Origin: Clostridia bacterium
GTDB taxonomy: Bacteria > Bacillota > Clostridia > Oscillospirales > CAG-382
Assembly: GCA_900754535.1 (NCBI GenBank)
Contig: CAAEDF010000012.1
Span: 1 to 17,976 of the forward strand
DNA length: 17,976 nucleotides
Reading direction: 5' to 3'
Position 1 is the stretch's first letter; every line of letters starts with the position of its first letter. This document shows positions 1 to 7,943 of the stretch, one piece after another. Both the position numbers and the translations under genes were made by a program. The notes beneath the pieces are model-generated. The model had not been told where the DNA came from, made no database searches, and was given only the letters and a program-made list of their open reading frames with translations.

Positions 1-762
1 TCCTTTGAAAATGTGGATGAGTACAAAGCTGTGCGTGGAATTGCATGGCTCTACAATCAATCCGGTCAGTCTGAACAGGCGGCAATCCAGAAATATGCCC
101 AGAAAAACGGTTGTACCGAGGAAACCGCAGCAAAGTTTTTGGCATTGGCCAAGCAAAATCGAAGCCGTGTTCCGTTTTATCAGACCATTCAGGATGAGGA
201 CAGCGAAGAAACCGGAGAGGATGTCAGCCGGGATAATCACTGGGACTATGCGGAGATTCTATGGAACGGCATCCAGGCTGAAGCTGTCCGGGAAGCGTTT
301 GAAAAGCTGAATTACCGGGAGCAGACACTTTTGGGAAAGCGAAACGCCATCTGTATGACCTGTGGTAGGGTCAGTCCCATCAGCACCCGACTGACCTTTG
401 AAGAACTGGCAGTCCTCTTTGAGGGCAGCACGGCCAGTGGTGCAGAACGGGCCTACCGCAAAGCCGTGGAGCATTTGGCCTGTCTGCTGACAGAAGCCGG
501 AGTGCTTCACATGATCCGGCTGAAACGCAAATCCCAGACCAAACGCAAAAAGAAAATCGCCGCCGCTGTCTACCTGTATCAGGTGGACAACGACGGCGAA
601 TGGGGTGAAATTTCGTTTGATTTTGAGGCTGGAACAGCGGAGATTGTCCGGTTGGCAGAGTGGGATACGACAGTCAGCAAGAAATTTGCACAAAAAGCGA
701 TTCAATACATTCTGACCTGTAATGCTAAATTATGTAAAGAAACCACTCTAATATATGAATAA
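1..762 (+). CDS. Sigma-70-like factor of mobile-element type, 5' truncated by window edge
   Basis: The frame is already open at base 1, so the beginning of the gene lies outside the window; a GTG at 13 is internal or only a possible start. Residues are numbered from that GTG. Residues 95-160 resemble sigma region 4: a helix with LNYREQTLL, then LTFEELAVLFEG and a recognition-helix-like segment (SGAERAYRKAVEHL). A basic stretch (KRKSQTKRKKK, about 171-181) follows, then a C-terminal tail of unknown role. Proteins of this look are common in integrative elements of gut Clostridia, where they are annotated as sigma-70-family or sigma-like HTH proteins. That context is family knowledge; the gene's real target is not visible. 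It converges on hsdR with only 10 bases between the two stop codons. It could also be a non-sigma HTH regulator. Confidence 0.5.
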   Translation, partial: SFENVDEYKAVRGIAWLYNQSGQSEQAAIQKYAQKNGCTEETAAKFLALAKQNRSRVPFYQTIQDEDSEETGEDVSRDNHWDYAEILWNGIQAEAVREAFEKLNYREQTLLGKRNAICMTCGRVSPISTRLTFEELAVLFEGSTASGAERAYRKAVEHLACLLTEAGVLHMIRLKRKSQTKRKKKIAAAVYLYQVDNDGEWGEISFDFEAGTAEIVRLAEWDTTVSKKFAQKAIQYILTCNAKLCKETTLIYE

Positions 763-772
763 ATGTCAACAG

Positions 773-3769
773 CTATGGATGGATTCCACTTCCTGTTGTG
801 CTCCGCAATCGTTCATAGACAACACCTACCAACAAATCACGAACGGTATCTCCGAACTTGGCGTCATCCAGAACCCTTTCGCAGAACTGCTGATTCTGCG
901 CCATGCGCCCGATAACCACGTCCATGAACGCATCATTAAAGGGAAACCGGAAATGTTCTTGTGAATTGTTGCGGGCTTGGACACGCAATTCCTCGTTGGC
1001 ATCCATATCAGAAACAATTTGTTCCAAGACCTTGTCAATGTTGGTAAACTCTGTGCCGAACTTTTCGTTGATTTTATCAATCAGCTCAGACAGGGGAGCC
1101 TTTTCTTCCTCTGGCTTTGGCTTTCCGGGATGAAGTTTATTGGGCAACGGCTCACTCTGCTCCAGCGCAATAGACCCTTCAAAAATCTTCTGAACCCGGT
1201 AATATTGCAGCGATACTTCATCATCCAGAAAAATAGGACCGCCGCCCTCTCGCTTTGGCAGTTTCTTCTGAAGAAATTTTGCATAAGCATGGAACTTATG
1301 CAGGTCGGCATCATCTAATCGGATGATGTTGGTGAGAAATGTGTAGGTACGAACAAACTTTGCAAGGGTAGACTTGAATTCTTCCTGCTCGTTCTCATCC
1401 AGACCATTATACCGATCCACGGCCGGATCAAGGAAACTGTTGAGTACGCCAAAATCCATATTTCCCTGTTTCTTGGTAGGCTTGAAAAATGCTTTGGAGA
1501 AAGCCTCAATCTCACTCTGCCAATACACACGAAATTCATCCAGCTTGGATTTCAGTTCATATACAATGTTGGCGTCTGTTGTCTCCTCAATACTGGTTTC
1601 TTCATAATACGGGGCAAAAGCGGCTCGTATATCCTCGGCAGAGTTTACAAAGTCCAAAACAAATGTATCATCTTTCCCAAAGCAGGTTCGGTTCAATCTG
1701 GAAAGTGTTTGGACAGCTTTTACACCACTGAGCTTTTTGTCTACAAACATGGTGTGCAGCAACGGCTCATCAAACCCAGTTTGGTATTTTTCCGCAACCA
1801 AAAGCACCTGGTACTCGCCGCTGTGGAATTTTTCCGGCAGTTCGCTTTCTTTTATCCCATTTAGACTGACTTCGGTGTATTCCTCTCCGCCATCATGGAC
1901 AGTCCCGGAAAAAGCAATCAGGATACCCAGCTCATTTTCGTATCCCATCTTCTTGATGTAACGCTGAAACTCCTGATAATACCGAACTGCGTGCAGGCGT
2001 GAGCCGGTCACTACCATTGCTTTGGCCTTGCCTCCAATCTTGTCTTTGGTGACAGTGCGGAAGTGTTCTACGATGATCTGGGTTTTCTGGGCCAGATTGT
2101 GCGGATGCAGACTTAAGAATTTGCCAAGCGCCTTATTTGCCTTGCTTTTTTCATAGCGGGGATCATCGGCAATTTTCTTGCCGATTTTGAAATAGGTATC
2201 GTAGGTCACATAGTTTTTCAGAACATCCAGAATAAAACCCTCCTGAATGGCCTGCTTCATCGAGTAAATATGAAAAGCATGAGGAATACCGCTTGCATCC
2301 GGGGTTCCAAACATCTCCAGCGTTTTCGCCTTGGGTGTTGCGGTAAAGGCAAAGAAGGACAGGTTAGGCAACCGACCATGTGTAGCCATTTCTTTTGCGA
2401 TTTCATCCTCGCTGTCGGATTGCTTGCGTTCTTCCTTTGCTTCCTCATCCGCAACCTTTTGGAGCTGTTCTTCTTCTGTTAGCCCCTCAGCGTTTCCCAG
2501 GATCGCCTTCATTTTTTTGCTGGCTTCTCCGGTCTGGGAAGAATGGGCCTCATCCACAATGACCGCGAACCGCTTGCCGCTTAAATCATCTACCTTTTCA
2601 AGGATAAACGGGAACTTCTGAAGTGTGGTAATAATGATTTTCTTGCCTGTGTTCAAAGCATCTGCCAGCTGTGCGGCGTTGTTGTCGATTTTAGTCACAA
2701 CACCTTCCACGTGCTCAAACTGGTAGATGGTATCCTGAAGCTGTTTGTCCAATACGAGGCGATCTGTAATCACAATGATGCTGTTGAATACAACCTTGTC
2801 ATTTTTATCGTGCAGGTTAGACAGGTGATGTGCCAGCCAAGAAATAGAGTTGGATTTTCCGCTTCCCGCACTGTGCTGAATCAGATAATTGTGTCCGGTT
2901 CCGTTTGCGTAGACATCGGCAACGAGTTTACGAACCACGTCCAGCTGGTGGTAACGTGGGAAGATCATAACAGACTTTTTGGGACTCTTTTTATCTTCCT
3001 GTAAATGGATAAATCGCTGTACAATGTCCAGCAGGCTGTCTTTTTGCAGGACTTCTTCCCACAGATACGAAGTCCGGTAGGTGCTGTTCCCAACAGGGTT
3101 TCCCTTGCCGCCGTTGTTCCCCTTATTGAACGGCAAAAAATAGGTATTGATGCCATTGAGCTTTGTGGTCATCCACACTTCTTCGGTATCCACGGCAAAG
3201 TGAACCAGGCATCGAGCTTTGAACGAAAGCAGAAGTTCTCTGGAATCACGGTCTTTCATGTATTGACGCTTTGCATTTTCGACAGTCTGACCGGTGATTG
3301 GATTTTTCAGTTCCACCGTTGCAACAGGCAGTCCATTGATGAACAGCACAACATCTATGGAGTTCTCATTTTTCAGGCTATAATGAACCTGCCGGGTGAT
3401 GGAGAGAATGTTCTTCTCATAAAGTGCCTGACTGGTTTGGTTCATGCCGCTGGCAGGCTTGAAATAGCACAGGGATAGTTTAGCGGGAGCATCTACAACG
3501 CCATGCCGCAGCACATATAATGTTCCGTATGTATCAAGATCACGATACAGCTTTTTCAGAAAACCCGTTTCCACATTCTCTCCGTGTTTTCTGCACAGCT
3601 TTTCCCATTCTACGGGCTGGCTGTCTTGAAGAAACCGAAAGAGCTGCTTGGTGTCTATGGCAAATTCACGATTATAGTCACGGGGATTCCCTTTGATATA
3701 TCCGCCGTGGTCAAGCAGGCTGTATTCAATCTCTTGTTCAAATGTAATTTCTTTGGTTTCGATTGCCAT
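773..3769 (-). CDS. hsdR: Type I restriction enzyme R subunit (HsdR)
   Basis: This is the DNA translocase and endonuclease subunit of a type I restriction-modification complex, 998 residues from the chosen start, a normal length for the family. Visible motifs in order are: a PD-(D/E)xK nuclease core (Asp139, then Glu153-x-Lys155 in VELKNP); Walker A AGSGKS at 301-306; DEAH at 406-409; TATPK at 476-480; and helicase motif VI QTLSRLNRT at 687-695. All key residues look intact, so the enzyme should be active. The frame extends 29 codons upstream, but the ATG at 3769 has GGAGGT eight bases before it and begins MAIETKEITF, so it is preferred. That ATG overlaps the stop of the preceding gene by one base (TAATG), which implies translational coupling. 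It is the last gene of the operon; no clear terminator is seen before the converging gene at 762. Confidence 0.96.
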   Translation of the reverse strand: MAIETKEITFEQEIEYSLLDHGGYIKGNPRDYNREFAIDTKQLFRFLQDSQPVEWEKLCRKHGENVETGFLKKLYRDLDTYGTLYVLRHGVVDAPAKLSLCYFKPASGMNQTSQALYEKNILSITRQVHYSLKNENSIDVVLFINGLPVATVELKNPITGQTVENAKRQYMKDRDSRELLLSFKARCLVHFAVDTEEVWMTTKLNGINTYFLPFNKGNNGGKGNPVGNSTYRTSYLWEEVLQKDSLLDIVQRFIHLQEDKKSPKKSVMIFPRYHQLDVVRKLVADVYANGTGHNYLIQHSAGSGKSNSISWLAHHLSNLHDKNDKVVFNSIIVITDRLVLDKQLQDTIYQFEHVEGVVTKIDNNAAQLADALNTGKKIIITTLQKFPFILEKVDDLSGKRFAVIVDEAHSSQTGEASKKMKAILGNAEGLTEEEQLQKVADEEAKEERKQSDSEDEIAKEMATHGRLPNLSFFAFTATPKAKTLEMFGTPDASGIPHAFHIYSMKQAIQEGFILDVLKNYVTYDTYFKIGKKIADDPRYEKSKANKALGKFLSLHPHNLAQKTQIIVEHFRTVTKDKIGGKAKAMVVTGSRLHAVRYYQEFQRYIKKMGYENELGILIAFSGTVHDGGEEYTEVSLNGIKESELPEKFHSGEYQVLLVAEKYQTGFDEPLLHTMFVDKKLSGVKAVQTLSRLNRTCFGKDDTFVLDFVNSAEDIRAAFAPYYEETSIEETTDANIVYELKSKLDEFRVYWQSEIEAFSKAFFKPTKKQGNMDFGVLNSFLDPAVDRYNGLDENEQEEFKSTLAKFVRTYTFLTNIIRLDDADLHKFHAYAKFLQKKLPKREGGGPIFLDDEVSLQYYRVQKIFEGSIALEQSEPLPNKLHPGKPKPEEEKAPLSELIDKINEKFGTEFTNIDKVLEQIVSDMDANEELRVQARNNSQEHFRFPFNDAFMDVVIGRMAQNQQFCERVLDDAKFGDTVRDLLVGVVYERLRSTTGSGIHP

Positions 3770-4149
3770 TATTGACCACCTCCTATCAAAGTACAAATCC
3801 AAGGGATTAGCCCAACCATACCGCCAATGATAGCCGATATGACAGCAATCCGCCATTCTCGCCGGGAGAGTTTTCTCTCGGCTTTTTTTGCGGCCTTTTT
3901 GTTAGTGAAATAGTCATGACCATCCACTGTGAGGGACAGATAGTATGGAATGTTGTCAGCCCACTGTATGTGGACATAACCACATTCTTTCAGCTCTCGA
4001 AACGTATCCCGGAGCAGGGTATCCTGCTGCATGGATAATCCATCAAACCGCTTGCTCCAATAAGCTGCATTGTCCTGACCACTGGCTTGTAGGTCGATAA
4101 TTTCTTTCAGCAAAGTTTCGCCTTGCGGTGACAATTCTTGATAGTTCAT
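3769..4149 (-). CDS. 126-residue predicted membrane protein inside the hsd operon
   Basis: I do not recognise a named family. The first 85 residues look like a small winged-helix-type domain: LSPQGETLLKEIIDL, a helix with LLRDTFRELKECGYV, then a beta-like stretch IQWADNIPYYLSLT ending in VDGHDYF. A highly basic linker (KKAAKKAERKLSRREWR, 84-100) leads into one hydrophobic segment (about 101-122), which should anchor the protein in the membrane with the basic side in the cytoplasm. The start is supported by AAAGGTGG upstream and by a 4-base ATGA overlap with hsdS; the stop overlaps the hsdR ATG by one base. The gene is thus locked between the specificity and restriction subunits, and it is likely made at similar levels. 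A role as an accessory or control factor of the restriction complex is inference from position only. Confidence 0.82.
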   Translation of the reverse strand: MNYQELSPQGETLLKEIIDLQASGQDNAAYWSKRFDGLSMQQDTLLRDTFRELKECGYVHIQWADNIPYYLSLTVDGHDYFTNKKAAKKAERKLSRREWRIAVISAIIGGMVGLIPWICTLIGGGQ

Positions 4150-5351
4150 TCTACTGCCACCTTTCCTGTTACCACCTCAGAAATAACGCTTTGGCGGTAT
4201 TCCTTTAGTTTTTCAATCTGTTGCTGAGTGAGAGAAATCAATTCATCAATATCTTTCACACGCTTGTCCAGATAAGCTACAATTTCATTCTGTTCTTCCA
4301 GAGGAGGCACCACTGCTGGAATTTTGAAGAAGTTCACAGGATATAAGCGCATTCGGTGTTCTGCGATGCCTGTGGAATAATTCTTAAAAATCTCCATGTA
4401 CATTGGCGTTTTGAACAGATAGTACAAGTATTGGGGATTTATCTCTTGTCTTGGATAATAGATGCAGTATGCCGGAGAAATCACGCCGTCATATCCAGAG
4501 ATGCCATAGCTGCCATCTTTTGCCCGCATGATGTTCATGACCAGGTCGCCTTTGTGGACAACCTTATACCCTTCGGTAGTTTCTGCTGGGGCAACGGTAG
4601 CAAGGTTTAGCTCCTCTGCCTGCGATTGTAAAATCACACCAAGGTGTTTAGTAACACTGAGCAACACTGCATCCGGTTCTGTACATTTGATGTTGCGTTC
4701 AGCAAATAGTTGGTGATTGGTGAGAATCTGCCAATGGGCAGGAATTTTTCCCAGCCACTCTATACCACAGTTTCTCATCAAAGCTTCAGGATGAAGCCCT
4801 CTTGTCACACTTTGAGCTATAATAGAAATTTGCTTCTCTTTTAGTAAACGAACCAATTCGTTCTTGCTTGAAATAAGCTCATCAATAGCAGTAATTTTTT
4901 TGTCAAGATGTTTCACTACTCTACACTGAATATCCGAAGCAGGAACAACGCAACGAATATTCTTTATATCATCGGTAGACACAGCATCATATGTGCTTCC
5001 GGTTGCATATGATTTTAGCTCATCTATAACTGAATGCAGCATATACCAAGCATACTTTGGATTCAATTTGTCCGCCTTTAATGCACACAATCCACGCCCT
5101 ATTGCGCATTCCGTATCGGCGATATTCATATCACCAACAGGAGCCCGAACGGATAGGAGAATATCACCTGTATCCGCAATTTTTTTAGGTGATATACAGT
5201 ATGTTTTCGGAGTAGGTGAAATATGTCCAAAATCAGCTTTTCCCTGAAGAAAAGGAATACCATTGCCGAGTGTGTTACATGATTCACTATCGGGAGACTG
5301 TCCCATATTGAGAGTAAAAAGATACTTAACTTTAACAAATTTGTTAATCAT
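4146..5351 (-). CDS. hsdS: Type I restriction-modification specificity subunit (HsdS)
   Basis: HsdS reads the bipartite DNA target of the complex. At 401 residues it shows the usual two-fold layout: target-recognition domain 1 (about 1-145), central conserved helix region (LDKKITAIDELISSK, about 149-186), target-recognition domain 2 opening with GIEWLGKIPAHW (196-207) and running to about 345, and C-terminal conserved region (LDKRVKDIDELISLT, about 361-398). The two helical regions are clearly repeats of each other, both with LDK....IDELIS and a following VTRGL/VTGKV element. PPLEEQNEIVAYLD precedes the second repeat, as is typical. Both domains look complete, so a bipartite site is expected; its sequence cannot be read from the protein by eye. 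The start codon overlaps the hsdM stop (ATGA) and there is no strong ribosome site, so translation probably depends on hsdM. Confidence 0.95.
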   Translation of the reverse strand: MINKFVKVKYLFTLNMGQSPDSESCNTLGNGIPFLQGKADFGHISPTPKTYCISPKKIADTGDILLSVRAPVGDMNIADTECAIGRGLCALKADKLNPKYAWYMLHSVIDELKSYATGSTYDAVSTDDIKNIRCVVPASDIQCRVVKHLDKKITAIDELISSKNELVRLLKEKQISIIAQSVTRGLHPEALMRNCGIEWLGKIPAHWQILTNHQLFAERNIKCTEPDAVLLSVTKHLGVILQSQAEELNLATVAPAETTEGYKVVHKGDLVMNIMRAKDGSYGISGYDGVISPAYCIYYPRQEINPQYLYYLFKTPMYMEIFKNYSTGIAEHRMRLYPVNFFKIPAVVPPLEEQNEIVAYLDKRVKDIDELISLTQQQIEKLKEYRQSVISEVVTGKVAVE

Positions 5352-7063
5352 ATCTTGAAAACCTCCGCCAAGCTCGTTTGGATGCGCTCCTCAAGAGCTC
5401 TAATATCTTCCATAATCACAGAACTGTCACGCAGCGGAGTGAACTTGTAGAAATAGCGGGTAAACGGAATCTCATAGCCGATTTTGGTCTTGCTCTCGTC
5501 AATCCAGGCATCCGGCACAAACGGCAGAACCTCACGACGGAAATATTCGTGGATGTCTTCCTTCAACGGCACCATTTCGTAATCACGGAGGGAGGCATCT
5601 GCTTTTCTATTGCCTTTGCGGTCGATTACCGGTGTGCCATCTTCGTTGAGCAAGGGACGTTCTATAACAATTTTCCGGTATCCGAAATCTTCATTATCCA
5701 GATCCATATAGTTCTCATCCGGTTCGTAGGTGCTGTACAGGCGCACCAGTTCCGCACGATTTTCCGGGCTGATCATGTTGCGCTTGTTGCCGAGACCCTT
5801 GCGCATCTTTTCATAGAAACCGGCTCCGTTGATCAGGCGCACTTTGCCTTTCCTTCGGTTCTCTTTGCGGTTGGACAAAATCCAGATATAAGTGGTAATG
5901 CCGGTGTTGTAGAACAGCTGATCCGGAAGGCCAATAATGGCCTCCAGCAGATCATTTTCAATAATCCAGCGGCGGATTTCACTTTCTCCGCTTCCGGCAT
6001 CGCCGGAGAACATGGGCGAACCGTTGAAGACAATACCGATGCGGCTTCCGCCTTTTTCCGGCGGGTTCATTTTGGAAATCAGATGCTGGAGAAACAGGAA
6101 AGAGCCGTCCGAGATTCGGGGCAGACCAGCGCCAAATCTGCCACGATACCCCTGAGAAGCCGCTTCGTCCTTAATGAACTTCTCTACCTTTTTCCACTCC
6201 ACGCCAAAAGGAGGGTTGCTCAGCATATAGTCAAAGGTCTGGGACTTGAATCCGTCCTCATTGAAGCTGTTTCCCAAAACAATACGGCTGTTGGTATTGC
6301 CTTTCAAAATCATATCGGAACGGCACGTTGCGTATGTTTCGGGGTTTAATTCCTGCCCAAAGGGGATTACCTGGGTCGTACTGTTCAGAGACTCCATTTT
6401 GTTCTGGGCAACGGACAGCATTCCACCCGTGCCGCAGGCCGGGTCCAGAATGGTAATGACCTTTCCATCAGTATTTGCAATTTCGTCCATATCGGGATCG
6501 AGCAGCACTTCTACCATTAGTTCGATTACCTCACGGGGCGTGAAGTGCTCACCAGCGGTTTCGTTGGACTGCTCAGAAAATCGCCGGATCAATTCCTCGA
6601 ACATATATCCCATTTCCAGATTGTCAATCTGGGTGTCGCTCATATCAATCTCCGCAAAACGCTGCACAACCAGATAAAGTAGATTGGCCCTTGAAAGGCG
6701 ATCAATTACCCCGAAAATTTCAAAGTTATCCATGATTTCACGGACATCTTCGGAAAAGCCATTGATGTAATCCCGCAGATTAGCTTCGATAGCATTGCTG
6801 TCATCCATCAGCTTTTCGAAATCGAACTGGCTGACATTATAGTAATCATGACCAGTCATACGCTTAAAGATAGGGCGCTTGTTGCTGACCGTCAAAGTCT
6901 TATTGGCCTCCAAAATTTTTGCCTTGGAAGGTGCAAGTACACAGTCAAAGCGACGCAGCACAGTAAAGGGCAGAATCACCTTACCGTATTCGCTCTGTTT
7001 GAAATCGCCACGCAGCAAATCGGCTATGCTCCATATAAAATTGGCCTGTTCATTGATGTTCAT
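5348..7063 (-). CDS. hsdM: Type I DNA methyltransferase M subunit (HsdM)
   Basis: This is the modification subunit, which methylates adenine N6 in the target chosen by HsdS and also forms part of the restriction complex. The 571 residues begin with the HsdM N-terminal helical domain (about 1-140, including VILPFTVLRRFD). The class gamma N6-adenine methyltransferase core follows: GEHFTPREVIELMV at 171-184, the SAM-binding motif DPACGTGG at 207-214, and the catalytic NPPF at 283-286. All are intact. GAGGGAGC lies about eight bases before the ATG, and the ATG overlaps the stop of the Phd-like gene (ATGA). The 3' end overlaps hsdS in the same way. The C-terminal 150 residues carry the region that in the family contacts HsdS. 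Confidence 0.96.
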   Translation of the reverse strand: MNINEQANFIWSIADLLRGDFKQSEYGKVILPFTVLRRFDCVLAPSKAKILEANKTLTVSNKRPIFKRMTGHDYYNVSQFDFEKLMDDSNAIEANLRDYINGFSEDVREIMDNFEIFGVIDRLSRANLLYLVVQRFAEIDMSDTQIDNLEMGYMFEELIRRFSEQSNETAGEHFTPREVIELMVEVLLDPDMDEIANTDGKVITILDPACGTGGMLSVAQNKMESLNSTTQVIPFGQELNPETYATCRSDMILKGNTNSRIVLGNSFNEDGFKSQTFDYMLSNPPFGVEWKKVEKFIKDEAASQGYRGRFGAGLPRISDGSFLFLQHLISKMNPPEKGGSRIGIVFNGSPMFSGDAGSGESEIRRWIIENDLLEAIIGLPDQLFYNTGITTYIWILSNRKENRRKGKVRLINGAGFYEKMRKGLGNKRNMISPENRAELVRLYSTYEPDENYMDLDNEDFGYRKIVIERPLLNEDGTPVIDRKGNRKADASLRDYEMVPLKEDIHEYFRREVLPFVPDAWIDESKTKIGYEIPFTRYFYKFTPLRDSSVIMEDIRALEERIQTSLAEVFKI

Positions 7064-7263
7064 ATATCTGCTCCCTCTTCCCTGAGTCTCTTATACCGTT
7101 CGTATGAGATAACGACGTTCTGCGGCTTATTTTGCTTGCTGACAATCAAAACTTTGTCCTGCTCGTTCACTTCCTTAAAAATGCGTGAAGCCTGGCCTTT
7201 TTGAAATGATGTAATTGCTTCGTAATCCGGCGTCACGGTAGAAGCGGACCTCTTTTTCGCCAC
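7060..7263 (-). CDS. Phd/YefM-like small protein, first gene of the hsd operon
   Basis: The 67-residue product has the outline of a Phd/YefM-type antitoxin or DNA-binding repressor: an N-terminal half with SFQKGQASRIFKEVNEQD, a central strand KVLIVSKQNKPQNVVISYE, and a short helix ERYKRLREEGADI. In that family the N-terminal half binds palindromic operators and the C-terminal tail neutralises a toxin. Here no toxin gene follows: the stop overlaps the hsdM start (ATGA). The frame is open further upstream, but a GTG at 7263 sits behind AGAGGTGG and places the promoter at 7299-7328 at a normal distance, so I use it. I infer a repressor of its own RM operon, acting on the paired sites at 7309-7322 and 7345-7358. 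An orphan antitoxin that acts elsewhere is the alternative. Confidence 0.72.
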   Translation of the reverse strand: MAKKRSASTVTPDYEAITSFQKGQASRIFKEVNEQDKVLIVSKQNKPQNVVISYERYKRLREEGADI

Positions 7264-7298
7264 AAAACCACCTCTTTTCGGCAAAATATGTCGATTTA

Positions 7299-7328
7299 AT
7301 TTTATCACAAAGTCATTACTTTTCGCAA
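7299..7328 (-). promoter_or_regulatory. Promoter of the hsd operon
   Basis: On the minus strand a -35 box TTGCGA (7323-7328) and a -10 box TAAAAT (7299-7304) are separated by 18 bases. The -10 box lies about 35 bases before the GTG of the Phd-like gene. The spacer between the boxes holds operator copy 1. Confidence 0.6.
7309..7322. promoter_or_regulatory. Putative operator copy 1, AAAGTCATTACTTT
   Basis: This 14-base site is itself a dyad (AAAGT, four bases, ACTTT) and fills the spacer between the -35 and -10 boxes of the hsd operon promoter. A protein bound here would block RNA polymerase. With copy 2 it forms a perfect 15-base inverted repeat (7309-7323 against 7344-7358). Confidence 0.6.
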
Positions 7329-7344
7329 GATAAAAAACTATATA

Positions 7345-7358
7345 AAAGTAATGACTTT
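7345..7358. promoter_or_regulatory. Putative operator copy 2, AAAGTAATGACTTT
   Basis: This is the same AAAGT-N4-ACTTT dyad as copy 1, in mirror orientation. Its centre is 36 bases away, just upstream of the -35 box. It sits between the stop codon of the SLOG-like gene (7362) and the hsd promoter. Confidence 0.58.
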
Positions 7359-7361
7359 TTC

Positions 7362-7826
7362 TTATAAATCGATATGCGGCAAGGCTGTCACCTGGATTAA
7401 CCCTTTGCCCTCTCTTTTTTTTGCATATTCGAGAAGGTCTCTTGCATTGCTGGCAGGGTGCCACGCATAGGCAATGAGGAAATCAGTATGATCGACCATA
7501 TACCGATTTGCCCTGACAATAGCAACCTTACGAGGGACATTTTCCATCCCCGGAGGATAGTAGGTACTGTCAAATCCATCCGGTACAGGAATCGGGCGCT
7601 CTGCTGGATGGTACGGCAGCAATAATGTCAGTTCGACTTCTGGATGGGTTTGTTTTGCGGTTTTTACGGCTTTTGCCGCAAGACCGTCAAAACATCCATA
7701 ACGACCAACAATAAATTCAGTAACGCCGTAGCGGACTATATGCTCCTCAACAGCGGCGCATAGCACGGGGTAAATTTCTTCCGGTGTTTCTCTGTGCCCA
7801 ATAAAGAAACAGCTTTTCTGGCTCAC
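7362..7826 (-). CDS. SLOG-like (DUF1273-type) nucleotide-binding-fold protein
   Basis: The 154-residue protein opens with a strand and CFFIGHR (6-12). It continues with the pattern of a Rossmann-like SLOG fold: VTEFIVGRYGCFDGLAAKA (35-53) with a Gly-rich turn, a strand ending LLLPYHP (68-74), VPRKVAIVRANRYMVDHTDFLIAY (97-120), and SNARDLLEYAKK (126-137). SLOG proteins bind nucleotides or nucleotide-derived ligands; some act in defence signalling or cytokinin-type nucleotide hydrolysis. The exact activity here is unknown. The frame is open for 69 codons further upstream. The ATG at 7835 is only one base from AAGGAG, whereas the GTG at 7826 is ten bases from it, so GTG is preferred. The stop lies just before the hsd promoter with no clear terminator, so read-through into the RM operon is possible. 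Confidence 0.7.
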   Translation of the reverse strand: MSQKSCFFIGHRETPEEIYPVLCAAVEEHIVRYGVTEFIVGRYGCFDGLAAKAVKTAKQTHPEVELTLLLPYHPAERPIPVPDGFDSTYYPPGMENVPRKVAIVRANRYMVDHTDFLIAYAWHPASNARDLLEYAKKREGKGLIQVTALPHIDL

Positions 7827-7863
7827 TGAAATCATTCTCCTTTTGCTTGTGTATATCGTTAAA

Positions 7864-7892
7864 ATTATACGATTAAAATTATTAAAGAGCAA
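7864..7892 (-). promoter_or_regulatory. Promoter of the SLOG-like gene
   Basis: On the minus strand, TTGCTC (-35, 7887-7892) and TATAAT (-10, 7864-7869) are spaced by 17 bases. The sequence from this -10 box to the ribosome site is nearly the same as in the divergent XRE gene. Confidence 0.55.
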
Positions 7893-7911
7893 CGACAAAC
7901 AAAAGTATAAT
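7882..7911 (+). promoter_or_regulatory. Promoter of the XRE regulator gene
   Basis: A perfect TATAAT -10 box lies at 7906-7911. The best -35 candidate, TTAAAG at 7882-7887, is weak and 18 bases away. Weak -35 boxes are common at autoregulated promoters. It overlaps the divergent SLOG promoter. Confidence 0.45.
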
Positions 7912-7943
7912 TTACGAAGAACACAAGCAAAGGGGTGATGCAG

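Larger units (their letters stand above)
7836..7935. repeat. Mirrored promoter-leader repeat between SLOG-like and XRE genes
   Basis: Read outward on each strand, both halves run GTATAATTT, then ACGA, then ACACAAGCAAA and a G-rich ribosome site. The arms are about 7836-7870 (minus) and 7905-7935 (plus); they differ by a two-base gap and a few changes. Confidence 0.6.

Noticed and set aside
3770..3856. 29-codon N-terminal extension of hsdR
   Set aside because: It runs inside the preceding gene and lacks a ribosome site; the ATG at 3769 has GGAGGT at the right distance.
5378..6349. Plus-strand ORF of 323 residues
   Set aside because: It is antisense to hsdM, whose motifs are intact; composition looks like a reverse-frame shadow.
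7060..7263. A full toxin-antitoxin module
   Set aside because: Only the antitoxin-like half is present; the next gene is hsdM with a four-base overlap and no toxin-sized frame lies on either side.
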